Assembly (NCBI GenBank): GCA_950022495.1
Contig: CATLLJ010000006.1
Coordinates: 62,001 to 126,000 of the forward strand
Length of the DNA: 64,000 nt
Origin: an uncultured bacterium
Lineage (GTDB): Bacteria; Cyanobacteriota; Vampirovibrionia; Gastranaerophilales; Gastranaerophilaceae
Direction of reading: 5' to 3'
In this document: one piece after another, positions 8,072 to 16,541 of the stretch
How the letters are laid out: every line of letters starts with the position of its first letter
Numbering within the stretch: the stretch's first letter is position 1
Made by a program: the position numbers and the translations under genes
The notes under the pieces: model-generated
Databases searched by the model: none
What the model saw: the letters and a program-made list of their open reading frames with translations, nothing else
What the model was told of the DNA's origin: nothing

Positions 8072-9348
8072 ATGATCATCAACATTACCCCAAACCTAAT
8101 TAATAATGTTAATTTCTCTAACGAAAAACAAAATTTAAAACCAGTTATGTTTCAAACAATTTGAAACAAGATTTATTTACCAAATCCCAAATCAATTTTA
8201 CAGGGATGAGCTACGCAGAATTTGAAAGATTTTGCAGAACACTGGAACCGACAACATTAAAAAGAGCATTTGGAAAAAGTTCAATGGCTGATTTCTATGC
8301 CAAATTGAACGACTTAGAAACTAACAATTATGGAAAATTTACTGCCTGGTTTGGAGTAAAATCCTTAAAAGAACTTCTGCAAAGAGATAACATTGAAACC
8401 CTTTTAGAAAGAAGACATTTTTAGCCAAAGGTAATATCTTACGTAAAGTCGTTTACGAAAGAATTCAACTATGAAGTTTTACAGCTATTATCCAGAGATA
8501 GATGCTGCCATTCCAACACATTACGAAGAGCAGCCTGTTTTACAAACGAAGAAAATGCCGGAATGGCATATTGTGCTGCAAGATTCAAAGATTATGAATA
8601 CATTGACAGACTTTCTGAATATGCAGCAAGTCCATCCCGCACAATTCAAGATATGAGGGATATTCATACCAAAGAATACCACCCGCAATGGACTACCCTT
8701 GAAAAATGGTCTTATGAAGAAAAAGAAATTAAAAAAAGTTACATAGAAAATATATTAAAAAATCGTGGATTCGCTCCAAACAAAATAGATTATGTAAAAA
8801 GTTTTGTCGATGAAGAAACATTCAAAATAATTGATATGCTTGCCCGAGATAAAGATTGTCCTATTGATATGATTCAATGGGCATCTGGCTATGCAAATAT
8901 AGAAAATGAAGAACTTATGCGATACGCCGTATCTAAAAAGGATTATGATGCAATTTATGCTATCGGCTCAGGTAAAATCAGAGAAAAAAGCGAAATTGAC
9001 GCAAGATGGGCAAAAAGAAACACTAAATCTTCATATTCAGAACAAACCTCATCTTCAGACAGTACTCGCTCAAGTCAAACTCAAAAACCTAGAGGATGGA
9101 CAAAAGAACAATTTGTAGCACATATTCAAAAAGTACTATCAGCAAGAAACTTCAAGACATATTTGTTAAAAGATACTGAAGTAAGAAATCTTGCAAAACT
9201 ATTAGGTACTACACCTGAACAAATCAGAAATATGGATAAAAAAGAATATCGCAGATTATCTTTAAAATTCCATCCTGATAAAGCCAAAGATGGCGAACAA
9301 GAATACTTTAGTTTTGTAAATAGTCTGTACAACGGAAAAGTTGACTAA
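8072..9348 (+). pseudogene. Frame-broken J-domain (DnaJ-like) protein gene
   Basis: An ATG at 8072 with AAAAGGAG (8052-8059) starts MIINITPNLINNVNFSN but ends at a TGA at 8162. The next reading frame continues from about 8161 (KSQINFTGMSYAEFERF) to a TAG at 8422-8424. A third frame gives TFLAKGNILRKVVYERIQ through about 8465. The frame then returns to that of 8161 and runs to 9348. Joined this way the product would be about 420 residues, ending in a J-domain remnant KEYRRLSLKFHPDKAKDG with the HPD motif that stimulates Hsp70 ATPase. A Ser/Gln-rich linker precedes it. At least three shifts are needed, so I call it a pseudogene. Assembly errors in A/T runs are the alternative. The 3' open part is 8425-9348. 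Confidence 0.65.
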
Positions 9349-9412
9349 AAAATAATGTGGCACCCGTTTAGTCACCACTTCCAATGATTGTAATTGACAG
9401 AATAATTTTGAT

Positions 9413-9445
9413 AAAAAAAACGACCACCAAAGGTGGTCGTTTTTT
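9413..9445 (-). terminator. Bidirectional terminator between J-domain pseudogene and rpsI
   Basis: The stem ACGACCACC/GGTGGTCGT has a 3-nt loop with A8 on one side and T6 on the other, directly downstream of rpsI on the minus strand. It marks the 3' end of the ribosomal-protein operon. Confidence 0.9.
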
Positions 9446-9449
9446 GTGA

Positions 9450-9845
9450 TTAACGTTTTGAGAATTGGAATCTCTTACGAGCTCTTTTTCTACCGTATTT
9501 TTTACGTTCTTTAACACGTGGGTCTCTTGTTAATAGACCTTCAAGTTTAAGAACATTTTTGAATTCTTCATTAGATTTAACCAATGCTCTTGAAATACCG
9601 TGTCTGATAGCACCGCATTGAGATACAACGCCGCCACCTACTGCTTTAACTCTAACATCATATCTGTCTTGAGTTTCAGTTAAAACAAGTGGTCTATATA
9701 CTAGCATTTCGATAGCTGGTCTGTTACCGATATAATCAGTTAATTTTTTACCGTTAACGAAAATTCTGCCGCTGCCTTTAACTAATTTAACAACTGCAAT
9801 AGATGATTTTCTACGGCCTGTTGCCATAATATCTTTATCTGCCAT
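9450..9845 (-). CDS. rpsI: 30S ribosomal protein S9
   Basis: The 131-residue S9 with the characteristic [20 protein letters not shown] start, [23 protein letters not shown] core and the conserved basic tail [17 protein letters not shown], whose last residues reach toward P-site tRNA. It is the last gene of the operon and is translationally coupled to rplM through a TAATG overlap. Its Shine-Dalgarno AAAGGAGG lies inside the rplM coding end. Confidence 0.98.
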   Translation of the reverse strand: MADKDIMATGRRKSSIAVVKLVKGSGRIFVNGKKLTDYIGNRPAIEMLVYRPLVLTETQDRYDVRVKAVGGGVVSQCGAIRHGISRALVKSNEEFKNVLKLEGLLTRDPRVKERKKYGRKRARKRFQFSKR

Positions 9846-10282
9846 TATTTAGCCTCCTTTTCCAAGGTAACAGGTTTTTGTGCTGCATGTGGGTGTTCCG
9901 GTCCAACATAAACTTTTAATTTGTTGAATTGTTCAGCACCTAAAGTATTGTGTTGTAACATACCGCGAACAGCATGTTCAATAATAATTCTAGGATCTTT
10001 TTCCATCAACTCTTTAAAGCTAGCTGATTTTAATCCACCCGGATAACCTGTGTGGTGTAAATAAATTTTGTCAGTTTCTTTTTTACCTGTAACTTTCACT
10101 TTTTCAGCGTTGATAACGATAACAAAATCACCGGTATCTACGTTTGGAGTGTATTCAGGTTTGTTTTTTCCTCTTAAAATGTTAGCAACTCTAACAGCTA
10201 AGCGACCTAATGTTTCGCCTTCTGCGTCGATTACATACCATTTTCTTTCAACTTCAAGAGGTTTTGCTGAATATGTTTTCAT
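9845..10282 (-). CDS. rplM: 50S ribosomal protein L13
   Basis: The 145-residue L13, an early assembly protein binding 23S rRNA. It is recognised from [53 protein letters not shown] and [22 protein letters not shown]. Length is typical. The start has GGAGA upstream. The rplM-rpsI pairing downstream of truA is the standard bacterial order. Confidence 0.98.
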   Translation of the reverse strand: MKTYSAKPLEVERKWYVIDAEGETLGRLAVRVANILRGKNKPEYTPNVDTGDFVIVINAEKVKVTGKKETDKIYLHHTGYPGGLKSASFKELMEKDPRIIIEHAVRGMLQHNTLGAEQFNKLKVYVGPEHPHAAQKPVTLEKEAK

Positions 10283-10304
10283 TGCATTTCTCCATATATT
10301 GTTT

Positions 10305-11099
10305 TTAATACATTACTTTCATTAGTGTTAATCCGTATGGACTAACAGTCATTCCAGCCTTTCGGCGGTCTCTGGCTTCAAGAACATCTTTCATATGTTC
10401 AGGTTCCAGATTGTGTCCTTCTATTTCAAGAAGGGTTCCGACAATTGTTCTTACCATATTATACAGAAATCTGTTTCCGACAATATCAATAATAACTTTG
10501 TCTCCGACCTTTGAAACTTTCGCTTCATATATAATGCAAATTGTGCTCGGGTTAAGCGTTCCGGAACTTTTGAAACTTGAAAAATCATGTTCTCCAAGAA
10601 GATAATTCAAAGATTTCTGCATCCTTTCTTCATCTGTCGAATATTTCACTCTCAATAAGTCTCTATCAAAAGCATTTTTACAGCGTCTGTTTATAAATTC
10701 AAATCTGTAATGCCGTTTTTTAGCAGACTTTTGAGCATGAAATGATTTATCAACTTCCCGTAAGTTTGTAACAGATATATCATACGGCAGAATTTCATTT
10801 ATAGAGTAGAGAAACTTTGAAGCAACAATCGTTTCATCTGTATCAAAATGAACTTCCTGACCAAGTGCATTCACACCTTTATCTGTTCTTCCGGAAAAAA
10901 TTGCTTTAATCGGTCGGTTATTATATTCGGAGCCGGCTGCACACCGGCTACCGTATATCAATGTACTGAGTGCTTTTTCGAGTTCTCCCTGTATTGTCGG
11001 AGCCGCTATTTGTTTACCGTTTTCAAATTGAATTTGGCTTCCCGCATAGTTTTTTCCGATATACTGAACCGAAATCGCGTATCGTTTTATCGTTGGCAT
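10305..11099 (-). CDS. truA: tRNA pseudouridine(38-40) synthase
   Basis: Converts U38-U40 in the anticodon arm of many tRNAs to pseudouridine. The 264-residue product has the catalytic-Asp motif [13 protein letters not shown], the conserved HFDT-like segment (EVHFDTDE), and C-terminal [20 protein letters not shown]-like core (here ending [11 protein letters not shown]). It sits between rplQ and rplM, its usual place in the alpha operon of Firmicutes and Cyanobacteria-like genomes. Confidence 0.96.
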   Translation of the reverse strand: MPTIKRYAISVQYIGKNYAGSQIQFENGKQIAAPTIQGELEKALSTLIYGSRCAAGSEYNNRPIKAIFSGRTDKGVNALGQEVHFDTDETIVASKFLYSINEILPYDISVTNLREVDKSFHAQKSAKKRHYRFEFINRRCKNAFDRDLLRVKYSTDEERMQKSLNYLLGEHDFSSFKSSGTLNPSTICIIYEAKVSKVGDKVIIDIVGNRFLYNMVRTIVGTLLEIEGHNLEPEHMKDVLEARDRRKAGMTVSPYGLTLMKVMY

Positions 11100-11126
11100 T
11101 TCTGCTCGGGTCCCCTTCCGGCACCC

Positions 11127-11555
11127 TTACACCAATTGAATTAGTGCCATTTCAGAAGCGTCACCACGTCTTGGTGGTAAGTGGTAAATTCTTGTATATC
11201 CACCTTTTTTATCTGAATATTTTTTACCGATAACTACAAACAATTTTCTTAAAACTGTTTGAGAAGCTAATTTTTTATCAGCTTGTGGAGCTTCAAAAAC
11301 TTCGCCTGAAGCTAAGTCCATGAATTTACCGGTTTCTTTATTATAGATATATTTTGCTGCCTGGCGGATTGAGTTCAAGTCACCTTTTTTTGCAAGAGTG
11401 ATAATCTTTTCAGCGTATGGTTTCAATGCTTTTGCACGAGCCAATGTTGTTGTGATTTCACCGTGTACAAAAAGTTCGGTAGCTAAAGAACGAAGCAAAG
11501 CCTTTCTTTGGTCTTGTGCCTTACCAAGCGTATGTTTTTTTGTTTGGTGTCTCAT
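11127..11555 (-). CDS. rplQ: 50S ribosomal protein L17
   Basis: The 142-residue L17. It opens MRHQTKKHTLGKAQDQRKALLRSLATELFVHG, contains TTLARAKALKPYAEKIITLAK, and closes with the GGYTRIYHLPPRRGDASEMALIQLV block typical of the family. AAAGGA precedes the ATG. It is co-transcribed with rpoA upstream and truA 27 nt downstream. Confidence 0.98.
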   Translation of the reverse strand: MRHQTKKHTLGKAQDQRKALLRSLATELFVHGEITTTLARAKALKPYAEKIITLAKKGDLNSIRQAAKYIYNKETGKFMDLASGEVFEAPQADKKLASQTVLRKLFVVIGKKYSDKKGGYTRIYHLPPRRGDASEMALIQLV

Positions 11556-11587
11556 TGTTCTAGTATCCTTTACTTAATTAATTTGTA

Positions 11588-12559
11588 TTATCCAATTAAA
11601 TCTTCTTCTTCAATAGGGCTTGGAGCTAAGTCTAAACCGAAGTGATGAAGTCTTTCGATAACTTCGTCAGATGATTTCTTACCGAAGTTTTTAATATTTA
11701 ATAAATCATGTTCTGATTTTTTCAATAGTTCTGACATTGAATTGATGCTTGCTCTTTTCAAGCAGTTATAAGCTCTTACAGACAATTCTAATTCTTCAAT
11801 TGTCATTGTAGGAGTTTCTTCAACTTCGCTTACTGCTTCTTCAATTTGTACAGCTGGAGCAATTGCAGGTTGACCTGTAATTGAAGCAATTTGCATGAAG
11901 TGTTCAATAAGTAAGTTTGAAGCTTGACTTAAAGCGTTTTGAACATCAATTGAACCATTTGACCAGATTTCAAGAGTTAACTTATCAAAGTCTAATGCAT
12001 CACCAACACGAGCACTTTCAACATTGTAGCTTACACGTTTGATAGGCATAAATGTTGCATCGATAGGTAAAACATCGATTGAAGCATCTTTAGAATCTCT
12101 TGGAACATCGTGAGGAACATATCCTTTACCTGAATCAACAATAACATCAGCATGGAATGAACCGCCATCTGCTACTGTACAGATTAACCAATCAGGGTTA
12201 ACAACTTTAACACCTGCAGGCAATTGAATATCGCTTGCTAATACAGGGCCCGGTTTATCCACGTCAATTCTTAAGTGTTGAGATTCTTTAGATTCAGTTT
12301 TAACAACTAAACCTTTAAGATTTAACATAACATCAATTACGTCTTCTAAAACACCAGGAATTGCTGTATATTCGTGAGTAATACCTTCGATTCTTGCACT
12401 TGTAACAGCTGTACCTTCAAGACTTGATAATAATACACGTCTTAAAGAGTTACCGATAGTTGTACCGAATCCTCTTTCTAACGGTTCAATAACAAATTTA
12501 CCATATTGTGAACCATCAGAACTGGTTGCTGTATTAACACATTTAATTTTTAATTCCAT
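11588..12559 (-). CDS. rpoA: DNA-directed RNA polymerase subunit alpha
   Basis: Alpha subunit of RNA polymerase. The N-terminal assembly domain contains FVIEPLERGFGTTIGNSLRR and LEGTAVTSARIEG. A linker at about residues 230-250 leads to the C-terminal domain with the UP-element and activator contact helices (VRAYNCLKRASINSMSELL, DLLNIKNFGKKSSDEVIERL). The 323 residues match a full-length protein. TAGGAG lies upstream of the start. Confidence 0.98.
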   Translation of the reverse strand: MELKIKCVNTATSSDGSQYGKFVIEPLERGFGTTIGNSLRRVLLSSLEGTAVTSARIEGITHEYTAIPGVLEDVIDVMLNLKGLVVKTESKESQHLRIDVDKPGPVLASDIQLPAGVKVVNPDWLICTVADGGSFHADVIVDSGKGYVPHDVPRDSKDASIDVLPIDATFMPIKRVSYNVESARVGDALDFDKLTLEIWSNGSIDVQNALSQASNLLIEHFMQIASITGQPAIAPAVQIEEAVSEVEETPTMTIEELELSVRAYNCLKRASINSMSELLKKSEHDLLNIKNFGKKSSDEVIERLHHFGLDLAPSPIEEEDLIG

Positions 12560-12630
12560 TATTTTATTCTCCTAGTTAAAATCTACTTAATTGCTAGTTA
12601 TTTAAGCTAATGCTTATCTACTTACAATTC

Positions 12631-13233
12631 CTATTTGGAATAATATTCGATAACAAGTTGTTCCTTGATTTCCGGATCTAATTCTTCTCTTTCAGGAATT
12701 CTGTCAAATGTAATTTTTAATGCATCTTTATCGATTGTCATCCAAGCTGGAGCACAAGCCATATCGATCATACCGATTACATCTTGTAAATATTTTGCAC
12801 TTCTTGTTTTAACTGTAACTACATCACCTGCTTTTACTAAGTATGATGGAATATCAACTTTTTTACCGTTAACAAGAACGTGACCGTGGTTAACGATTTG
12901 TCTAGTTTGTTTACGGGTGATACCGAAGCCGGCTCTGTATAATGTATTATCTAATCTTCTTTCTAAAAGTTGTAACAAGATAGTACCTGTAACACCTTTT
13001 CTTCTAGCAGCTTCGTTGTAGTATCTTACGAATTGTTTTTCGCTTACTAAGTAAGTGAATCTGATTTTTTGTTTTTCAGCTAAGTGGATTGCATATTCAG
13101 AAAGTTTTTTTCTAACTGCACCATGTTGTCCTGAAGCTGTTTGTCTCATAGAAGATGTTAATTTTCTATTTGACAAATCTTTAACTTTTTTATTTCTAAA
13201 TAATTTGTTGGTTGGTCCTGTATATCTTGACAT
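12631..13233 (-). CDS. rpsD: 30S ribosomal protein S4
   Basis: The 200-residue S4, a primary 16S rRNA binder that nucleates 30S assembly and in many bacteria represses the alpha operon. Motifs: MSRYTGPTNKLFRNKKVKDL start, SEKQFVRYYNEAARRKGVTG, the S4 RNA-binding fold RLDNTLYRAGFGITRKQTRQIVNHGHVLVNGKKVDIPSYLVKAGD, of which RLDNTLYRAGF is diagnostic, and the C-terminal PEREELDPEIKEQLVIEYYSK. The N-terminal zinc cysteines found in some S4 forms are absent (C-minus type). AAAGGAGAA precedes the ATG. A 288-nt structured spacer separates it from rpsK. Confidence 0.98.
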   Translation of the reverse strand: MSRYTGPTNKLFRNKKVKDLSNRKLTSSMRQTASGQHGAVRKKLSEYAIHLAEKQKIRFTYLVSEKQFVRYYNEAARRKGVTGTILLQLLERRLDNTLYRAGFGITRKQTRQIVNHGHVLVNGKKVDIPSYLVKAGDVVTVKTRSAKYLQDVIGMIDMACAPAWMTIDKDALKITFDRIPEREELDPEIKEQLVIEYYSK

Positions 13234-13521
13234 TTTTTAATTTTCTCCTTTTCTTGTGCGGGGCATCTATGGTTTGCGTTTGGACTAATTCGCAAGCCCC
13301 CGCGGTAACTACTTTTGTTGAAATTTAGAGTTTTGTCTTGGATTCTTGGCGGTTCAAAACTTTTCATTCCGTTGCGTAATTTATTTAAATTACTTCACTC
13401 CATCAAGTTTTTCACCGGGACGTGTTGGTTCGCTTTGTTATTGTTCGCCTGCAAAATTCAACAATTTTAATAAAAACTCATAGGCTCACCCAAGCTCACA
13501 CGGCACACTAGCCAAAATTCG
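13234..13521 (-). other. Long hairpin-rich spacer between rpsK and rpsD
   Basis: No gene is visible in these 288 nt. It is more G+C-rich than its surroundings. On the minus strand the strongest structure is at 13303-13258: outer arms GCGGGG/CCCCGC enclosing inner arms TTGCG/CGCAA around a 12-nt loop, about 25 nt upstream of the rpsD start. This position, just ahead of the S4 gene, fits a cis-regulatory mRNA structure such as an S4-binding leader. That role is inference. A processed RNA or an inserted palindromic repeat are alternatives. Confidence 0.5.
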
Positions 13522-13908
13522 CTATACTCTACGTTTTTTAGGTGGACGGCATCCATTGTGAGGGATAGGAGTTACGTCTTTGATAAGAGTAATTTCTAAA
13601 CCTGCAGCTTGAATTGCTCTGATTGCAGTTTCTCTACCTGAACCAGGTCCTTTGATATGAACTTCAACTTTTTTCATACCTTGATCGATTGATTTTTTTG
13701 CTACCATTTCAGCTGCTGATTGAGCTGCAAACGGAGTACCTTTTCTAGCTCCTTTGAAACCTGAAGCACCTGCTGTTGCCCAAGCAATAGCATTACCTTG
13801 AGTATCAGTAGAAGTTACAATTGTATTGTTAAAAGTAGATTGAATATGTACAACTCCTTGCAATACATTTTTCTTTTCTTTTTTCTTAGTTTTTTGTGGT
13901 CTTGCCAT
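13522..13908 (-). CDS. rpsK: 30S ribosomal protein S11
   Basis: The 128-residue S11 with [47 protein letters not shown] and the conserved C-terminal [16 protein letters not shown]. It forms part of the 30S platform near the E site. AAAGGATAAAG is upstream of the ATG. Confidence 0.98.
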   Translation of the reverse strand: MARPQKTKKKEKKNVLQGVVHIQSTFNNTIVTSTDTQGNAIAWATAGASGFKGARKGTPFAAQSAAEMVAKKSIDQGMKKVEVHIKGPGSGRETAIRAIQAAGLEITLIKDVTPIPHNGCRPPKKRRV

Positions 13909-14080
13909 TTCTTTATCCTTTTTCTTTGTTACTTTTTGATTTTAATTTAATCCGCCTGTGCAATCATAGATTGCTTCGTTCCTTACACTACAGTTTCAGT
14001 CACAACGGCGGTTACATAATGTTTCGTCCCTGCCGGTCTTGCTCATCGCAAGCCCGCTCCGGACTTCACACCGGCTTCGC
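13909..14080 (-). other. Hairpin-containing spacer between rpsM and rpsK
   Basis: 172 nt without a gene. CCGCC (13961-13965) and GGCGG (14005-14009) can close a stem on either strand. GCCGG (14033-14037) and CCGGC (14071-14075) can close another that contains a TTGC/GCAA arm. It is G+C-richer than the flanking genes. Such spacers are unusual inside this operon, where rpsM and rpsK are normally almost contiguous. Confidence 0.45.
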
Positions 14081-14446
14081 TTATTTCTTCTTAGAAACAG
14101 GTCCTGTTTTTTTACCGCGTTGAGTTCTAGCGTTAGTTTTAGTTCTTTGACCGCGGCATGGAAGTTTACGTTTATGTCTCATTCCTCTGAATGAACCAAT
14201 TTCTTGTAAACGTTTGATGTTCATTGTGATTTCACGTCTCAAATCACCTTCGATATGGTAATTAGATAATTCGTTACGTAATAATTTAATATCTTCATCT
14301 GTTAAATCATCTGTTCTTAAGTCTGGTGAAATTCCAGTTGCTGCTAAGATTTTTTTACTTCTAGCAGGTCCTATACCAAAAATGTAAGTTAATGCTACTT
14401 CCATTCTTTTGTTACGAGGTAAATCTACCCCTACTAATCTTGCCAT
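14081..14446 (-). CDS. rpsM: 30S ribosomal protein S13
   Basis: The 121-residue S13 that bridges the 30S head to the 50S subunit and contacts tRNA. It has [26 protein letters not shown], the HhH-like [15 protein letters not shown], and the basic C-terminus [21 protein letters not shown]. The start at 14446 is supported by AGGAGAAAAG. A longer frame reaching 14509 lacks homology and a site. Confidence 0.98.
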   Translation of the reverse strand: MARLVGVDLPRNKRMEVALTYIFGIGPARSKKILAATGISPDLRTDDLTDEDIKLLRNELSNYHIEGDLRREITMNIKRLQEIGSFRGMRHKRKLPCRGQRTKTNARTQRGKKTGPVSKKK

Positions 14447-14597
14447 TTTACTTTTCTCCTTTTCTTGGCTTTTGTGCAACCTAGAGAATTTTCTATTCCT
14501 TATTTGCACCGGGTGTTAGATTTTTTTGGGTATGAGGCATAAATACTTCCTCACCAACCGTTTTTGAGCCTTCGGTTCAGGCTATTTGTGAATTAAA

Positions 14598-14711
14598 CTA
14601 ACCTTGACGTTGTTTATGTTTAGGGTTTTCACAAATTACGGCAATTCTGCCTTTTCTTTTAATACATTTGCATTTGTCGCAAATTTTCTTTACTGATGAT
14701 CTTACTTTCAT
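14598..14711 (-). CDS. rpmJ: 50S ribosomal protein L36
   Basis: A 37-residue gene that is easy to miss: [20 protein letters not shown] followed by [17 protein letters not shown]. It keeps the zinc-ribbon ligands Cys-x2-Cys, the later Cys and the His (C+ type L36). It lies between infA and rpsM, its usual place. The 150-nt spacer to rpsM holds several short hairpins, for example GTGCAA/TTGCAC and AGCCT/AGGCT. Confidence 0.97.
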   Translation of the reverse strand: MKVRSSVKKICDKCKCIKRKGRIAVICENPKHKQRQG

Positions 14712-14753
14712 TGTTTTGTCCTTTATATATTAGTTTGTACGTGAGATTTCTTG

Positions 14754-14969
14754 TTACTTAAGTCTAAATGTAATACGACCTTTGGTTAAATCATAAGGTG
14801 TCATCTCTACTTTTACCTTATCACCCGGTAAAATTCTGATGAAATTTTTTCTGATTTTACCTGATATATGTGCCAGAATTTCATGATCATTTTCAAGTTT
14901 GACTTTGAACATTGCATTCGGCATTGATTCGACAATTGTGCCTTCTAACTCTATTACGTCTTTTGCCAT
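14754..14969 (-). CDS. infA: Translation initiation factor IF-1
   Basis: The 71-residue S1/OB-fold factor: [70 protein letters not shown]. It occupies the A site of the 30S subunit during initiation. The start at 14969 follows GAGGAAAAT. The upstream frame extension to 15008 is not conserved. It is the first gene of this operon here. The preceding spc-operon genes (secY, adk, map) are not adjacent, so the alpha part is detached. Confidence 0.98.
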   Translation of the reverse strand: MAKDVIELEGTIVESMPNAMFKVKLENDHEILAHISGKIRKNFIRILPGDKVKVEMTPYDLTKGRITFRLK

Positions 14970-15277
14970 ATTTTCCTCATTTTCGGCTTGGTAAACATGT
15001 GAACACACATGTGTTCATTTTATATCGTACTTGCTAAATATTTGTTTGCAAGCAATTCTATAGGGATTTATACAACTCTCTTAACATGAAATATTTGAAT
15101 GTTTTTATAAACATACCACACAACCATTATTTTAAACTTTAGTCCGTTTTTCTTTTATAATAAAACTTCCCATGGTATTGTAAATTTTTATTAAGCGATT
15201 TTAATGTGCCAATTGTTAATTAAACATTTAATATAATTTTGAACAATTATTACAAGTTGCCATTCTAAATTTTATTA
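14970..15277. promoter_or_regulatory. Divergent intergenic region between infA and rimI
   Basis: About 300 nt of very AT-rich DNA with no gene. Near the infA side two overlapping inverted repeats are seen: ACATGTG/CACATGT (14995-15012) and GAACACA/TGTGTTC (15001-15016). On the minus strand GATATAAAAT lies just upstream of them, a plausible -10 region, which would place the repeats in the infA leader or at its transcription start. They could be an operator or a leader hairpin. The rest contains only T-rich tracts. Confidence 0.45.
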
Positions 15278-15286
15278 TGCTAACAT
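15278..15286 (+). promoter_or_regulatory. Extended -10 element of rimI (leaderless arrangement)
   Basis: TG-C-TAACAT (15278-15286) ends exactly 6 nt before the rimI ATG at 15293. No Shine-Dalgarno is present, so transcription is expected to start at or next to the A of ATG. Confidence 0.55.
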
Positions 15287-15292
15287 TAAATT

Positions 15293-15826
15293 ATGCAAAC
15301 TAATATTGAAACAGTTACGATTAGAAATATGGAACCGCAGGATGTTGATGGAATTATTAACATCGAACAACAGGCTTACGGAGACCACCACTGGTCAAAA
15401 GCATCTTTTCTATCTGAAATCAGCAATGAACTTGCAAGATATTATTCTTTATTCAACAGCGAAGGAGAACTTTGTGGTTATGCAGGATGCTGGCATATAT
15501 TAGACGAAGTTCATATTACAAACATTGCCGTAAGTTCAAACTGCAGACGAAGAAAATATGGAGAAGCTCTTTTAAAAAGACTTATTGATGATTGTTATGC
15601 AGCAAAAATAAAATACATTACGCTAGAAGTAAGAGTCAGCAACACTGCAGCAATCAATTTATATACAAAATACGGATTCAGTTCATTTGGAACAAGAAAG
15701 GGTTATTACCAAGACAACAACGAAGATGCCATAATTATGTGGACCAAAAATATCTTCTTTGACGAATTCAAGATCCCTTATGAAAAAATAACAAAAAGTT
15801 TAGAGGAAAAAATTTTAGTAAAATGA
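15293..15826 (+). CDS. rimI: Ribosomal-protein-alanine N-acetyltransferase RimI-like GNAT
   Basis: A 177-residue GNAT enzyme. RIxG-type features are NIEQQAYGDHHWSKASFLSEI (RimI-like substrate region), HITNIAVSSNCRRRKYGEALL with the acetyl-CoA pyrophosphate loop RRRKYG, and LEVRVSNTAAINLYTKYGF, the RimI signature LEVRxSNxxAxxLYxxxGF. RimI acetylates the N-terminal alanine of S18. The exact target here is inferred. A C-terminal tail of about 25 residues extends past the usual end. It overlaps the next gene by ATGA. Confidence 0.85.
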   Translation: MQTNIETVTIRNMEPQDVDGIINIEQQAYGDHHWSKASFLSEISNELARYYSLFNSEGELCGYAGCWHILDEVHITNIAVSSNCRRRKYGEALLKRLIDDCYAAKIKYITLEVRVSNTAAINLYTKYGFSSFGTRKGYYQDNNEDAIIMWTKNIFFDEFKIPYEKITKSLEEKILVK

Positions 15827-16488
15827 CACAAGAAGTTTTAATACCTAAAATGAAACGTATTGATAAGCAGCAGAGAAGAATAAGAATTCCGCTTGTTAAC
15901 TTTGTTATAATTATATTTTGCATATTATTAATTATTTCATCAACTTTTTTAAATATAGATTTAAAACACTATATAATTCCCACAGATTTTTTTTCAAATA
16001 AAGACTTGACCGCAAATGATTTTATATACAGTTTTTACATTATTCCGCAAATACCAATAATAATGTTTATATGTTCCTTAGTAGGGAAAAGAATGGCAGT
16101 AACAAGTGTTATGCTATATATCTTAGCAGGATTATTTTTTGTGCCGATTTTCGCACTGGGCGGCGGGGTTAGATATCTTGCAGAATTCGGATTTGGATAC
16201 ATTTTAGGGTATATTCCGGCAGTGATAATTGCAGGCAACTTTCTAAAAAACAGTTATTCATTTTCAAACTTAATTAAATCCTCAATACTTGGAGTTTTAT
16301 CAATACATATAATCGGAATTATATATATGATTTTGATTGCAATATTAAAGCATCAGGACTGGAATTTTATCAGCGGCTGGATTCATTATCAAAGCGGGCT
16401 GAAAATTATCTATGACATTGTTATCAGTTTTGTTTTAATGTTAATTGCCAAATATTTACATTCAGTTTTAAAATTTATCCTAAATTAA
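15823..16488 (+). CDS. bioY: BioY-family biotin transporter substrate-binding (S) component
   Basis: A 221-residue integral membrane protein with about six hydrophobic segments after a basic N-terminus. The central VTSVMLYILAGLFFVPIFALGGG and LAEFGFGYILGYIPAVIIAG resemble the BioY YLxxGxxGxPVFxGGxxGxxxLxGPTGGYLxGF region, although the GPTGGY part is degenerate (AEFGFGY). BioY works alone or with ECF energy-coupling subunits, which are not nearby. It is translationally coupled to rimI by a 4-nt overlap. Other ECF S-components remain possible. Confidence 0.65.
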   Translation: MTQEVLIPKMKRIDKQQRRIRIPLVNFVIIIFCILLIISSTFLNIDLKHYIIPTDFFSNKDLTANDFIYSFYIIPQIPIIMFICSLVGKRMAVTSVMLYILAGLFFVPIFALGGGVRYLAEFGFGYILGYIPAVIIAGNFLKNSYSFSNLIKSSILGVLSIHIIGIIYMILIAILKHQDWNFISGWIHYQSGLKIIYDIVISFVLMLIAKYLHSVLKFILN

Positions 16489-16491
16489 TAT

Positions 16492-16520
16492 TTGCCCTAA
16501 ACCTGTCATTATGGTATAAT
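16492..16520 (+). promoter_or_regulatory. Promoter of the stator-pair operon
   Basis: TTGCCC (16492-16497), a 17-nt spacer and TATAAT (16515-16520). The leader is about 15 nt and contains GGTGAG before the ATG at 16542. The box begins 4 nt after the bioY stop, so the downstream four genes are probably a separate transcription unit. Confidence 0.7.
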
Positions 16521-16541
16521 TTCGGGTAGGATGGTGAGTTT

